Part shown: positions 39,999-50,673 of the stretch, in pieces
Layout: the number at the start of each line of letters is the position of its first letter
Numbering within the stretch: position 1 is the stretch's first letter
Source of the DNA: SAR116 cluster bacterium AG-335-B03
GTDB lineage: Bacteria > Pseudomonadota > Alphaproteobacteria > Puniceispirillales > Marisalimonadaceae
Assembly (NCBI GenBank): GCA_003282435.1
Contig: QBZG01000005.1
Location: 1-64,000 of the forward strand
Direction of reading: 5' to 3'
DNA: 64,000 nucleotides
Position numbers and translations under genes: made by a program
Notes under the pieces: model-generated
What the model was told of the DNA's origin: nothing
The model's database searches: none
The model's input: the letters and a program-made list of their open reading frames with translations, nothing else

Positions 39999-41126
39999 GT
40001 GCCGGGGGAAAATATTAATTCTGAAATTCGTATTAAAGTTAAAGACGCAATTCAACTTATTACTGAAATATTTCAAGCCAAGTTATGTAGTGACTATGAA
40101 GCTAAGACAATTGCGGAAAGACTATGTGGTTCAAATTTAAAAGGTCATGATAGTCATGGAATTGTTAGAGTTCCAAGATATGTACAATGGATGGACTGGA
40201 ACTGGGTTTTTCCAAATGTTAAACCTGAAATAATAGTGGATGCTGGAGCAATGGCTTTACTGGACGCAAAACAAGGCTTTGGACAAGTAGCTGGTGAATA
40301 CGCAGTTGATGAAGGAATTACAAGAGCTGCAAAACACGGTATGTCTGTTATAGGTTTGAAAAATTCTGGTCATCTTGGTAGGATTGGAGACTGGTCTGAA
40401 AGAGCAGCTGATGCAGGATTAATTTCTTTTCATTTTGTAAATGTAAGGGGAAGCTTGCTTGTGGCACCCTTTGGAGGAAGCGACCGAAGAGGAAGCACAT
40501 CTCCGTTATCAATCGGAATACCATCTAAAGGATCTCCTCACATCATCTTAGATATGGCAACCTCGACAGTTGCAGAAGGAAAAGTAATGGTAGCTCAAAA
40601 GGGAGGAAAAAAATTACCCTTTGGCGCATTAATTGATAGTTCGGGAAATTTAACTACTGATACTGAAGTTATGTATGGCAAAATAAGTGATGATGAGATC
40701 CCAAACTCTGAGAACGGAACGGGTGCGATCACAGCTTTTGGATTACACAAGGGATCTGGAATTAATTTTATGATGGAAATGTTAGGTGGAGCCCTAACTG
40801 GCTCAGGTGTGTCAGCGGGTATTGAAGATAAAGAAAAAAGGAAATTTGGGAATGGCATGTTGTCATTGTACATCTCTGTACAAAAGATGGTTGATTTAGA
40901 TTACTTCTCTAAGGAAGTTAAATCTTACGCAGATTTTGTAAGGGCATCCCCACCTGCAAATCAAAATGAAAAAGTAATGATACCTGGTGACAAAGAAATA
41001 TTGACAAATGAAGATAGAATGAAAAATGGTTTACCAGTGGCTCCTTTGGTTTGGGAAAATATTAGGCAAACTGCTGAAAAATTAAATGTTCCGAACCTAC
41101 AGAGATTTGAAGAAGCTGTAAATTAA
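39999..41126 (+). CDS. Ldh family oxidoreductase (malate/L-lactate/ureidoglycolate dehydrogenase-like)
   Basis: 375 aa; GSNLKGHDSHGIVRVPRYV, AKHGMSVIGLKNSGHLGRIGDWSERAADAGLI. GTG start with GGGGGAG upstream. Confidence 0.9.
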   Translation: MPGENINSEIRIKVKDAIQLITEIFQAKLCSDYEAKTIAERLCGSNLKGHDSHGIVRVPRYVQWMDWNWVFPNVKPEIIVDAGAMALLDAKQGFGQVAGEYAVDEGITRAAKHGMSVIGLKNSGHLGRIGDWSERAADAGLISFHFVNVRGSLLVAPFGGSDRRGSTSPLSIGIPSKGSPHIILDMATSTVAEGKVMVAQKGGKKLPFGALIDSSGNLTTDTEVMYGKISDDEIPNSENGTGAITAFGLHKGSGINFMMEMLGGALTGSGVSAGIEDKEKRKFGNGMLSLYISVQKMVDLDYFSKEVKSYADFVRASPPANQNEKVMIPGDKEILTNEDRMKNGLPVAPLVWENIRQTAEKLNVPNLQRFEEAVN

Positions 41127-41128
41127 TA

Positions 41129-41752
41129 TTATGTATCAAAAATTCTGTCTCCAGCATCTCCAAGACCCGGAACTATAAACCCTTTTTCATTGAGATGATT
41201 GTCTTTTTGGGCACATATTATAGTTACATATGAGAATTTTTCTTTAACATTTTTGATACCTTCTTCAGATGCAAGCAAGCAAACTAATGTTATGTCAGAT
41301 GCATTATTTTGTTTTAAGGTTTCTAGCGAAGATATTGCACTTCCCCCTGTTGCGAGCATTGGATCACAAAGAAAACATTGTCTATTTTGAAGGTTTGAAG
41401 GAAGTTTTATTAAATAATTTACGGGGCTAAGCGTCTTTTCATCCCTATACATACCTATATGTCCAATTGATACATCTTTGAAAATGTCGGTGATACCTTC
41501 AGCAATTATCAAACCCGCTCTAAGAATTGAAATAACACACGGTTTAGGGTCTTTAGTTTTTACACCTAAGAAACTTTCAAGTGGAGTATTTATCTTTTTT
41601 CTATCAACGTTAAGATCTTTAAATACTTCAAAAGCCATTAAGGAAGATATTTTTTTGGCTGTATATCTAAATTCAAAACTACTTGTCTCTTGTGAACGTA
41701 GGTTTGTCATAAGTACATTTATTAACGGATGATTTAGGACTTTAACTGTCAT
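41129..41752 (-). CDS. upp: Uracil phosphoribosyltransferase
   Basis: 207 aa; KVLNHPLINVLMTNLRSQETSSFEFR, ISILRAGLIIAEGI, FLCDPMLATGGSAISSLETL. Confidence 0.93.
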   Translation of the reverse strand: MTVKVLNHPLINVLMTNLRSQETSSFEFRYTAKKISSLMAFEVFKDLNVDRKKINTPLESFLGVKTKDPKPCVISILRAGLIIAEGITDIFKDVSIGHIGMYRDEKTLSPVNYLIKLPSNLQNRQCFLCDPMLATGGSAISSLETLKQNNASDITLVCLLASEEGIKNVKEKFSYVTIICAQKDNHLNEKGFIVPGLGDAGDRIFDT

Positions 41753-41756
41753 AATT

Positions 41757-42500
41757 TTATCTTTGTGGTCTAAATTTATTCAAATAACCAGTATAATTCT
41801 TATCTCTTGGCAAAGCATAAGAACCGATTTTACTTGTTTTAATTTGAAGATTAATCAAACCTTCTGTTAATACAACTGCTGAAGAAACTCCTTCTATTAC
41901 TGGCAGACCATGACTTAGCTCAAGGTCTTTTGCTAAGTTAGACATTCCTGCACATCCAAGAATAATAGCTTCTGCATTATCTTCTAATATGGTTTTTTCT
42001 ATTCCCTTATTTAGTTTTTCAAGATTATCATCTGAAATTTCTTCTAGGTCTAATACAGGTACCTCTATAGCAGTCACACTTACGCATTTTTCAAATAGTC
42101 CATATTTTTTTAGGTTATGTTTTAAGGGATTTATCGATCTCGATAATGTTGTTATGACTGAAAAGTTTCCAGAAACAAGACTGGCTACATGATAAGCTGC
42201 TTCTCCAATTCCAATGACGGGTTTATTGGTAATTGATCTTACAGCATCTAGACCTGTGTCATCAAAACATGCAATTATATAACCGTCAGCATCTATATTA
42301 TTTTTGATTTCTTCAACTAATCCGGGAATACAAAAAGCTTCATCATAATAACCTTCAATACTTTCAGGACCAGTTTCAGGTTGAGTTGATATAATTTCTG
42401 TATTAAGTCCAGCATATTTTTTTGCGGTTGTGTCTATGACTTCTGTCATGGAAGTAGTGGTATTTGGATTTATTATACAAATCTTTTTTTTCAAACTCAT
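41757..42500 (-). CDS. Asp/Glu/hydantoin racemase family protein
   Basis: 247 aa; ICIINPNTTTSMTEVIDTTAKK, IILGCAGMSNLAKDLE. Confidence 0.88.
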   Translation of the reverse strand: MSLKKKICIINPNTTTSMTEVIDTTAKKYAGLNTEIISTQPETGPESIEGYYDEAFCIPGLVEEIKNNIDADGYIIACFDDTGLDAVRSITNKPVIGIGEAAYHVASLVSGNFSVITTLSRSINPLKHNLKKYGLFEKCVSVTAIEVPVLDLEEISDDNLEKLNKGIEKTILEDNAEAIILGCAGMSNLAKDLELSHGLPVIEGVSSAVVLTEGLINLQIKTSKIGSYALPRDKNYTGYLNKFRPQR

Positions 42501-43369
42501 ATTCCTTTTTTCCTTTTGAGAAACAGATAAAATCCAACTGAAATAGCAATAACGGTAAATGACACAAAAGTCGTTACTGTGCCTAAAGCATATATAATAG
42601 GTGTAGTAACTGTAGTTGTTAAACCACGTAATTCAAGCGGAAGTGTATTACCAGATCCCATAACTTGAGATGATCTTGCTAATTCATCATATGATAACGT
42701 AAATCCAAATAAAGCGATTCCAATTATACTTGGTGCAATAAGGGGCAACACAATTTCCTTGAAAGTTTTCCATGGAGTTGCCCCTAGATCTCTTGCAGCT
42801 TCTTCGTAGGATTTATCGAATCGGTTAAAGACGGCAAACATTATTAATAAGCCAAAAGGAAGGGTCCATGTTAATTGTGCCCCAAGTCCACTTGAATACA
42901 TACCTAATGATGTTTGAAAAGAATCATTTACCCAACTTATGTCAAGTGAACTTCCAATCCATTTTGTCAGGTCGTCAATTAGTCTAAATTGTAAAGCGAC
43001 ACCTAAAGATAATACTATTGACGGAACTATAAGGCTTGCTACAGTCGTAAAAAAAAGGACATTAGAGCCCCAAAACTTTTTTCTAAATGCCAATCCTGCT
43101 GCGACAGACAAAACTACAGTTAAAATCATAACTATTATACCTAAAATTATCGATCTTTTAAAAGCCGAACCAATATCAACTACAGATCCACCTCTCCAAA
43201 GTTCTTCAAACCAATAAGTTGATATTCCATTAAGAGGAAAGGTTAAACCTCCATCTGGTCCTTGAAAACTTAGTAGGATAATTGTAAACGTGGGGCCGTA
43301 AAGAAATAAAACAAATAAGGAAAAAAAGAAGACACATATATAATAGGTATTATTTTTTTTGCTAAACAT
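42497..43369 (-). CDS. ABC transporter permease, PotC-like
   Basis: 290 aa; FNRFDKSYEEAARDLGATPWKTFKEIVLPLIAPSIIG (EAA motif). Confidence 0.9.
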   Translation of the reverse strand: MFSKKNNTYYICVFFFSLFVLFLYGPTFTIILLSFQGPDGGLTFPLNGISTYWFEELWRGGSVVDIGSAFKRSIILGIIVMILTVVLSVAAGLAFRKKFWGSNVLFFTTVASLIVPSIVLSLGVALQFRLIDDLTKWIGSSLDISWVNDSFQTSLGMYSSGLGAQLTWTLPFGLLIMFAVFNRFDKSYEEAARDLGATPWKTFKEIVLPLIAPSIIGIALFGFTLSYDELARSSQVMGSGNTLPLELRGLTTTVTTPIIYALGTVTTFVSFTVIAISVGFYLFLKRKKGI

Positions 43370-43371
43370 AT

Positions 43372-44292
43372 TTAAAGTTCTTTTCTTATATCAATCATTT
43401 TTGTCATTATCCAAATAATTAATAAAGTTAAAAATAACAGAATTACTGCATTAGCGGCAGCAGCAGGCAATTGTAGATAACTCATTTCTACATAAATAAT
43501 TTTGCCAATTGATGGTATTTGTTGTCCTCCCATTATTCCTATTGTTATGAAGTCTCCCATTACTACAGTGATAACGAAAATTGATCCAATAACAATTCCT
43601 GGCTTGCATAATGGTATAATAATATTCCATAAAATTTGAAATCCATTTGCCCCGTTATCGTAAGCTGCTTCGATTATTGATTTATCTATTCTCATCATAG
43701 AATTGAAGATAGGGACTATCATAAATAATGTGTACAAATGAACAAAAGCCAAAACTACTGAAAATCCTGAATATAGCAACCATTCTTGTGGAGTGCTTGT
43801 TAACCCGGTAGATAGAAAAAAATCATTAACTAGTCCATTTCTACCTAGCAATGGTATCCATGAAATCATTCTTATAACATTTGAGGTCCAGAATGGAATG
43901 GTGCAAAGAAGAAATAAAGCTATTTGCCATGTAAGTGAATTTACATAAAAAGCTAGAAAATAAGCAACAAAAAATCCAATAATGAGTGTAAAAAACCATG
44001 TTATCAAACAAAACATAAATGTAGACAGATAAGTTTTGAATGTAACACACATACCATTTTCAAAAGAAAAACAGTTTTCAAAAATATATCTATAATTCTC
44101 CAATATTAAATCAGGTATTATTGAATATTCATTATAATCCCAGAAACTGATAACAAATGTAAGAACTAAAGGGATAAAAAAAAAGAAAATAAAAACTAAG
44201 CTATAAGGTAGGGAGAGTAAACCAACAGATGGTTTTATTTTAAATAGGTTTGGCATATTGAAAATCGAATTGTTAATAATATAGGGTAACAT
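43372..44292 (-). CDS. ABC transporter permease, PotB-like
   Basis: 306 aa; IDKSIIEAAYDNGANGFQILWNIIIPLCKPGIVIG. True start probably an internal ATG (MPNLFKIKPS). Confidence 0.9.
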   Translation of the reverse strand: MLPYIINNSIFNMPNLFKIKPSVGLLSLPYSLVFIFFFFIPLVLTFVISFWDYNEYSIIPDLILENYRYIFENCFSFENGMCVTFKTYLSTFMFCLITWFFTLIIGFFVAYFLAFYVNSLTWQIALFLLCTIPFWTSNVIRMISWIPLLGRNGLVNDFFLSTGLTSTPQEWLLYSGFSVVLAFVHLYTLFMIVPIFNSMMRIDKSIIEAAYDNGANGFQILWNIIIPLCKPGIVIGSIFVITVVMGDFITIGIMGGQQIPSIGKIIYVEMSYLQLPAAAANAVILLFLTLLIIWIMTKMIDIRKEL

Positions 44293-44307
44293 TAGTTACC
44301 CTATATT
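44278..44307 (-). terminator. 13-bp perfect hairpin between the substrate-binding gene and permease genes (attenuator/RNA-stabilising hairpin)
   Basis: AATATAGGGTAAC-ATTA-GTTACCCTATATT read directly, 11 nt past the SBP stop on the minus strand. Confidence 0.65.
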
Positions 44308-44317
44308 AAAATACATT

Positions 44318-45601
44318 TTATGAAGCAATCATTTCATTCCATTTTCTTACCATGTATTTATTTTCGTCCATTGTTGCATTCCAGCATTCAACAGATCCCA
44401 TTCTAGCCTCATACGAACCACCATCTCTAATTTCGCCTTTTGAGGCTAATTTTTTACCTTCAGGGCTCATAATATCGGCAGTAGCAGGTTTACCTAACAT
44501 CCAATAATCCCACTCATATGATTCCATATATTTTTTAGCAGTTGGAATAACAGCTGAATAATAGCCTTGTCTGTTTAGATATGCACCTACCCAGCCAGAT
44601 AAATACCAATTAATAAATTCATAACAAATGTCTGCTTGTCTACCTTTTGTTGTAGCAGGTAGTCCAAAACCAGCAGCCCATGCTCTGTAACCTTCTTTAA
44701 GTGGTTGGTAAACACAAGGTATGCCTTTTGTTCTTACTGCTGTAATCGCTGGGGACCACATTGATTGAATTACTACTTCACCTGAAGCCATTAAGTTAAC
44801 GCTTTCATTGAAATCACTCCAAAAAGCTCTAAATTGACCAGCTTTTTTAGCTTCAGTAAAAATTTTCATAGTCAAGTCAATTTCTTTTTTGGTCATGTTA
44901 CCTTTATCAGGGTATTTATATTCTCCCATAGATTCTACAACCATTGCGGCATCCATAATTCCTATAGATGGTATATTTAAGATAGAAGCTTTACCTTTAA
45001 ATTCTGGGTTTAATAATTCAGCCCAAGTACTAATAGGTCTTTTTATCAGATCTGGACGTATACCAAGTGTATCAGCATTATAAACTGTCGGAATTAATGT
45101 TACGTGTTGAGTAGGTTCTGATGCAAATTCTTTTGAGTTTGAACCTTTTAAATACATAACTTTTTTGGGGGCAGTACCCTGATCACCAATTTTCTTTCCT
45201 GCAACTTCACCTTTGGTAAATGCGCTCGTAACATTATCCCATTCTTTGATTCTTTTGGTATCCATTCCTAACAGGTTACCTGACGGAACTAACTTTGGCA
45301 TACTAAAATATTCAGAATCAACTATATCAAAACTATTAGGCTGAGTAAAAATTGTTTTAACAACTTCGTCAGTTGTCTTAACAATGAATTTGACTTTAAT
45401 GCCTGTGTCGTCAAATAATCTTTTTTGAACAGCATCACCCATATTAACAGCTGTACCTAAATAACGAATAACAGGGGCGTCAGCCGCATGAATTGCAGGA
45501 AAACCTTTTAGCAAGCCTGCTCCCGCAACTGCACCGACAGCGGCTGTTGATGTTTTTAGCATATTACGTCTAGTAATATTTTTTTTCATTTTAACCTCCA
45601 T
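44318..45601 (-). CDS. ABC transporter substrate-binding protein (PotD-like), Tat-type signal
   Basis: 427 aa; NITRRNMLKTSTAAVGAVAGAGLLKGFPAIHAADAPVIRYLGTAVNMGD. Confidence 0.88.
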   Translation of the reverse strand: MEVKMKKNITRRNMLKTSTAAVGAVAGAGLLKGFPAIHAADAPVIRYLGTAVNMGDAVQKRLFDDTGIKVKFIVKTTDEVVKTIFTQPNSFDIVDSEYFSMPKLVPSGNLLGMDTKRIKEWDNVTSAFTKGEVAGKKIGDQGTAPKKVMYLKGSNSKEFASEPTQHVTLIPTVYNADTLGIRPDLIKRPISTWAELLNPEFKGKASILNIPSIGIMDAAMVVESMGEYKYPDKGNMTKKEIDLTMKIFTEAKKAGQFRAFWSDFNESVNLMASGEVVIQSMWSPAITAVRTKGIPCVYQPLKEGYRAWAAGFGLPATTKGRQADICYEFINWYLSGWVGAYLNRQGYYSAVIPTAKKYMESYEWDYWMLGKPATADIMSPEGKKLASKGEIRDGGSYEARMGSVECWNATMDENKYMVRKWNEMIAS

Positions 45602-45779
45602 TAGTATTTATAAAATGATAGTTAATTACATTTATGATATAATTAAAAAAGGATTCTTGGCTGACTAGTAATGCTGCTTAATTTTTAATCACTTTTATTA
45701 AAATTTTAAATATTGATTAAATGCCAGTCAACTTTGTAATATTAGGTTTTAATAATTTACGGAATTTAGAGGTGAAAAT

Positions 45780-46778
45780 TTGAATACTGCAGAAGATTTA
45801 GAATTTGCTGTTCTTACAAAGAGATATGATGAAACTTTAGCCGTAAATAATATTAGTCTTAAGATACTAGCAGGAACCTATTGTTGCCTCTTAGGTCCTT
45901 CAGGTTGTGGTAAAACCTCAACCTTAAGAATGATAGCTGGTCATGAAGAAATTTCAGAAGGTGATATTCTATTAGGTAACAATATTATAAACGAATTATC
46001 TCCGGCCAAACGCGGTACAGCAATGATGTTTCAAAACTATGCATTATTCCCGCATTTATCATGCTTGGAAAATGTTGGATTCGCTCTTAAAATGAGAGGC
46101 TTACAAAAAGATCTAAGAAACATTGAAGCTGAAAAAATGCTTCAATTAGTTCAAATGTCCGAATTTTCTGATCGGTTACCTGCTCAATTATCAGGCGGCC
46201 AACAACAAAGAGTTGCTTTAGCTAGAGCCCTCATAACTAATCCGTCTATTCTACTTCTAGATGAGCCTTTATCCGCTTTAGATCCTTTTTTAAGGATTAA
46301 AATGAGAAGTGAATTGAAAGTTCTGCAAAAAAAGCTTGGTATTACTTTTATACATGTCACTCACTCGCAAGATGAAGCAATGGCCTTGGCAGATATGATT
46401 GTTGTAATGAATAACGGTATTATTGAACAAGTTGGTAGTCCGTATGAAATTTTTAATAATCCCAAAAATAAATTTATAGCTTCTTTTGTAGGCGGTCATA
46501 ATGTCATTACTAAAAATAGAAAAACTTATTCAATAAGAATGGATCACATAGATTTACAATTGAAAGAAGTAAAAAATACCAAAAATAATAACGTAAATTT
46601 GTTTAAAGTTAAGGAAATAGAATTCCAAGGTCAAATTGTAAAAGTTAGTGGCGATACCAAAAAGTTTGGTGAGTTAAGTGTTCAATTGTCAGATGAAAAG
46701 TTTCTTAAAAATAAATTTAAAATTGAAGATGAAGTTTTTATAAGTTGGAATGATGAACGAGAAAGTTTGTTGGAATAA
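45780..46778 (+). CDS. ABC transporter ATP-binding protein, PotA-like
   Basis: 332 aa; LLGPSGCGKTSTLRMIAGHE, QLSGGQQQRVALARAL, LLDEPLSALDPFLR. TTG start. Confidence 0.93.
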   Translation: MNTAEDLEFAVLTKRYDETLAVNNISLKILAGTYCCLLGPSGCGKTSTLRMIAGHEEISEGDILLGNNIINELSPAKRGTAMMFQNYALFPHLSCLENVGFALKMRGLQKDLRNIEAEKMLQLVQMSEFSDRLPAQLSGGQQQRVALARALITNPSILLLDEPLSALDPFLRIKMRSELKVLQKKLGITFIHVTHSQDEAMALADMIVVMNNGIIEQVGSPYEIFNNPKNKFIASFVGGHNVITKNRKTYSIRMDHIDLQLKEVKNTKNNNVNLFKVKEIEFQGQIVKVSGDTKKFGELSVQLSDEKFLKNKFKIEDEVFISWNDERESLLE

Positions 46779-46848
46779 TATCTCATCTTCTTTAATTGAT
46801 TTTTACAAAATATAAAAGCTATAATCATACTTACAATTATAATTAGTT

Positions 46849-48264
46849 GTGGGGCAGGTTTTGGTATCTGGGAAAATAAAGAACATCTTTATAAATGGTA
46901 AAAATGAAACTGTTAAAAATGTTGATCATGACATTACACTTTTAGACTGGTTAAGAAACAATTTGAAGATGACTGGAACAAAAGAGGGTTGTGCCGAAGG
47001 TGATTGTGGTGCTTGTTCAGTCATAATCAATCAAGAAAACAACTCTAATTTAAAACCCATAAATTCATGTTTAGTAAGAGTAGGCCAGGTTATTGGTAAA
47101 AATATAGTTACAATAGAAGGTTTAGGTGATGATAAAGATCCTCATCCATTACAAGTTGCTTTTTCTCAAGAAAATGCTTCTCAATGCGGATATTGTACAC
47201 CTGGATTTATTATTTCAGGTGTTAGCTTGCTTAACTCTGATAAGGATATAAATGACAATACAATAAACGATGCTTTTTCTGGTAATCTATGCAGATGTAC
47301 AGGTTATTCTCCAATATTAAAAGCAATCAAAAAAGTTACTAAAGATAAAGTTAAAATTAAGCAGAAATATTTTAAAGAAGAAACGCACGATATTAAATTA
47401 GGGAATGTTACTTATTATCATCCGTTAAAAATAGAAGAATTAAAAAACCTTACTAAGATTAAAAATTTTAGATTTTTAGCTGGTGGAACTGATTTAAATC
47501 TTCAAAGACCTATAGTAAACGAAAAAGAAAACTCTATTATTTCTCTAAGTTCCATAGAAGAGTTAAAAAAAATTAAAATATTTAATAATAAAATTTTATT
47601 AGGTAGCTCTGTCACAATAGAAACTTTCCTAGAACTTGTTAAAGATAAAATTCCTGAAATGATTGAAATTCTGAAAAGATTTGGTTCTCCTTTAATTAGA
47701 AATCAAGCTACTATTGGAGGCAACTTATGCACTTCTAGCCCCATAGGGGATTTGGCTCCTGTTCTTTTAGTTTTAAACTCTAAATTAAATATATTTGGAA
47801 AGGATGGGCAGGAAAGTATACCCATCAACAAATTTTTTAAAGGCTATAGAAAAAACATCCTTAAAAAAGATCAGATTTTAGTTTCTATTGAAATACCTAT
47901 TCCCAGTAAAAGTAATAAACTTTTCTTTTGGAAATTATCAAAAAGATTTGATCAAGATATTTCAACAATTTCACTCGCTATAAACATTAAGACACAAAAT
48001 CATATTATAAAAGATTTGTATATTGCTGCAGGAGGTGTTGCAGAGATCCCAAAAGATTTAAAAGATTTATCAAGAAAAATGATTAACAAAAATATTGATC
48101 AAGCAATCAAACTAGCGATAGACAACATAGATAATTATATTCGTCCAATTTCAGATCTAAGAGGAACTTCCGTATATAGAACAACCTCTTTTAAAGGACT
48201 ATTTAAAAGACTAAAACAATGCCTAGAAGATGATATAAAAACTATGACAGTTATGGAATTTTAG
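46849..48264 (+). CDS. xdhA: Xanthine dehydrogenase small subunit (2Fe-2S + FAD)
   Basis: 471 aa; GTKEGCAEGDCGACSV, QCGYCTPGFIISGV, GNLCRCTGYSPI, RNQATIGGNLCTSSPIGDLAPVLL. Confidence 0.93.
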   Translation: MGQVLVSGKIKNIFINGKNETVKNVDHDITLLDWLRNNLKMTGTKEGCAEGDCGACSVIINQENNSNLKPINSCLVRVGQVIGKNIVTIEGLGDDKDPHPLQVAFSQENASQCGYCTPGFIISGVSLLNSDKDINDNTINDAFSGNLCRCTGYSPILKAIKKVTKDKVKIKQKYFKEETHDIKLGNVTYYHPLKIEELKNLTKIKNFRFLAGGTDLNLQRPIVNEKENSIISLSSIEELKKIKIFNNKILLGSSVTIETFLELVKDKIPEMIEILKRFGSPLIRNQATIGGNLCTSSPIGDLAPVLLVLNSKLNIFGKDGQESIPINKFFKGYRKNILKKDQILVSIEIPIPSKSNKLFFWKLSKRFDQDISTISLAINIKTQNHIIKDLYIAAGGVAEIPKDLKDLSRKMINKNIDQAIKLAIDNIDNYIRPISDLRGTSVYRTTSFKGLFKRLKQCLEDDIKTMTVMEF

Positions 48265-48266
48265 AT

Positions 48267-50549
48267 ATGAATAATGTTGCCATCCATGATTCATCAATAA
48301 GGCATACAACTGGTCAGGCAATTTACATTGATGATATTCCTGATCAAGAAAATCTTCTTCATGGTGCACTAGTTTTGTCAAAATGCGCATATGGTAAAAT
48401 TAAAAAAATTGATTTCAGTCGATTAAAAAATTTAACTTTTTATACAAAAACTGTATCAGCAAAAAATATTCCAGGTAAAAATGAAATAGGTCCAATTAAA
48501 AATGGCGAACCGATACTTGCTGATGATAATATAACGTATTACGGACAACCCGTTGCTGTTGTTTTGGCAAAAACATTCCAAGAAGCTCAATACGCAAGTG
48601 ATTTGGTAAAAATTGAAATAGATCATCTAGATGATCCAATACTTACCTTAGACGATGCATATAGTAAAAATTCTTTTCATGATGATCCAATTATATTGGA
48701 AAAAGGCTCTGTTGAAAAAGAAATGAATAACTCAAAGTTTAAAAAATCTGGTGAGTTTGAAATTGGTGGCCAAGATCATTTTTATCTAGAAACCCATGTA
48801 GCGATCACTTTTCCAGGAGAAAATGATGAATACATTGTTTGGTCAAGCACTCAGCATCCTACAGAAGTTCAACATGGAGTTAGTAAAGTTTTAAATATTC
48901 CATCAGCTAAAATTGATAGTAAAGTTAGAAGGTTAGGTGGTGGATTTGGAGGTAAAGAGAGTCAAGCAACTATATTTGCAGGAATATCAGCTTTATGTGC
49001 TTTCATTACTCGGCAACCTGTAAAAATACGTCTTAACAGGCATAATGATATGACAGCTTCTGGGAAGAGACATAATTTTAAAGTCTATTTCACTGCAGGA
49101 TTTTCAAGTAATGCTAAAATCAATGCACTTGATATTACGTTACTAAGTAACGGGGGAAATGTACTAGATCTCTCTGGTCCAGTGATGACAAGAGCTTTAA
49201 CACATTTAGATAATTGTTATTTTATTAAGTCTATAAAAGCTTATGGATATATTTGTAAAACAAACACCGTCTCTAATACCGCCTTTAGAGGTTTTGGTGG
49301 TCCACAAGGTATGTTGGTAATTGAAAATATACTTTTTAGTATATCTCAGTTTTTAAATAAATCTTTAGATCATGTTAGACAAGTTAATTATTATTCTAAG
49401 TCTAACGGATTGATTACTCCTTATGGTCAAATAGTTTCTAAACCAAGAATTGAATGGATTTTAGATGAAACTTATAAATTAAGTGATTATAAAAAAAGAT
49501 TGAAACAAATTGAAACCTTCAATTCTACCCAACAAAAAAATCAATTGCCGTTTAGAAAAGGGCTTGCTCTTATGCCTGCAAAATTCGGTATTTCGTTTAA
49601 TAAGCCGTCTTTCAATCAAGCTGGTGCCTTAATACATGTTTATTCTGATGGATCTATAAGATTAAATCATGGAGGAACAGAAATGGGGCAAGGTTTGTTT
49701 ATTAAAGTCGCCCAAGTAGTTGCAGAATGTTTTAAAGTATCTCTAGATCAGATACATATTACTTCAACTAATACAGCTGAGGTTCCTAACACATCTGCAA
49801 CAGCAGCTTCTTCAGGCTCTGATTTAAACGGAATGGCTGCATGGAACGCTGCTTCAACGATAAAAAAAAGAATGATTGAACATGCCTCTCAATTATTTAA
49901 AAAACCTAAGTCAGAAATTATATTTGAACAAGGTAGGATTCTATCGGGAAACAAAAGTTTGTCATTTACCGAATTAGCTTTTTCGTGTTGGGAAAATAGA
50001 ATATCACTTTCATCAACAGGTTTTTACAAAACTCCTAAAATACATTGGAATCAAGGAAAACTAAAAGGACGTCCTTATTTTTATTTTACATGGGGAGCAG
50101 CTGTTTCTGAAGCATTAATTGATATAAATACTGGTGAAAACCGAATTTTGAGAGCAGACATTATTCAAGATTGTGGAAATTCATTAAATGAAAATATTGA
50201 TATTGGACAAATTGAAGGTGGTTTTGTACAGGGATTAGGTTGGCTGACTTGTGAAGAACTCTATTTTTCTCAAGATGGAAAATTATTAACTACCGGCCCA
50301 TCGACATATAAATTACCCGGAAGTAGAGATGTTCCTCCTATATTCAATGTCAAATTATTAGAAAATGCAGATAATGATGAAAAAACTATTTTTAGATCTA
50401 AAGCTGTTGGTGAGCCACCATTGTTACTAGCTATTTCTCATTTTCTAGCTTTGAAAGAAGCTATCAAAGCATCATCAAAAAACTCAAAGCCTGAACTGCT
50501 AAATTCTCCTGCAACCCCTTCAGAAATTCTAAAAGCTATTTATGCTTAA
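48267..50549 (+). CDS. xdhB: Xanthine dehydrogenase molybdopterin-binding subunit
   Basis: 760 aa; RLGGGFGGKESQ, TAFRGFGGPQGM, GGTEMGQGLFIKVAQVVAE, SKAVGEPPLLLA. Confidence 0.94.
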   Translation: MNNVAIHDSSIRHTTGQAIYIDDIPDQENLLHGALVLSKCAYGKIKKIDFSRLKNLTFYTKTVSAKNIPGKNEIGPIKNGEPILADDNITYYGQPVAVVLAKTFQEAQYASDLVKIEIDHLDDPILTLDDAYSKNSFHDDPIILEKGSVEKEMNNSKFKKSGEFEIGGQDHFYLETHVAITFPGENDEYIVWSSTQHPTEVQHGVSKVLNIPSAKIDSKVRRLGGGFGGKESQATIFAGISALCAFITRQPVKIRLNRHNDMTASGKRHNFKVYFTAGFSSNAKINALDITLLSNGGNVLDLSGPVMTRALTHLDNCYFIKSIKAYGYICKTNTVSNTAFRGFGGPQGMLVIENILFSISQFLNKSLDHVRQVNYYSKSNGLITPYGQIVSKPRIEWILDETYKLSDYKKRLKQIETFNSTQQKNQLPFRKGLALMPAKFGISFNKPSFNQAGALIHVYSDGSIRLNHGGTEMGQGLFIKVAQVVAECFKVSLDQIHITSTNTAEVPNTSATAASSGSDLNGMAAWNAASTIKKRMIEHASQLFKKPKSEIIFEQGRILSGNKSLSFTELAFSCWENRISLSSTGFYKTPKIHWNQGKLKGRPYFYFTWGAAVSEALIDINTGENRILRADIIQDCGNSLNENIDIGQIEGGFVQGLGWLTCEELYFSQDGKLLTTGPSTYKLPGSRDVPPIFNVKLLENADNDEKTIFRSKAVGEPPLLLAISHFLALKEAIKASSKNSKPELLNSPATPSEILKAIYA

Positions 50550-50673
50550 AATTATCTAATATATATTTAATTTTTTTATGAAGTAGTTTTTCAAGATTAA
50601 TATAAATTGTAAAATGCATTTAAATTTTGTTAAGCTACTATGCCCAATTATGAACTGAGAATTATTCTAGCCT

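Noticed and set aside
45602-45779. Possible purine riboswitch in the divergent SBP/PotA intergenic region
   Set aside because: Looked for a structured purine-aptamer-like element; nothing recognisable by eye.
46849-50549. xdhAB as carbon monoxide dehydrogenase (coxSL-type)
   Set aside because: The small subunit fuses 2Fe-2S and FAD domains as in XdhA, and the surrounding urate/allantoin genes support xanthine dehydrogenase.
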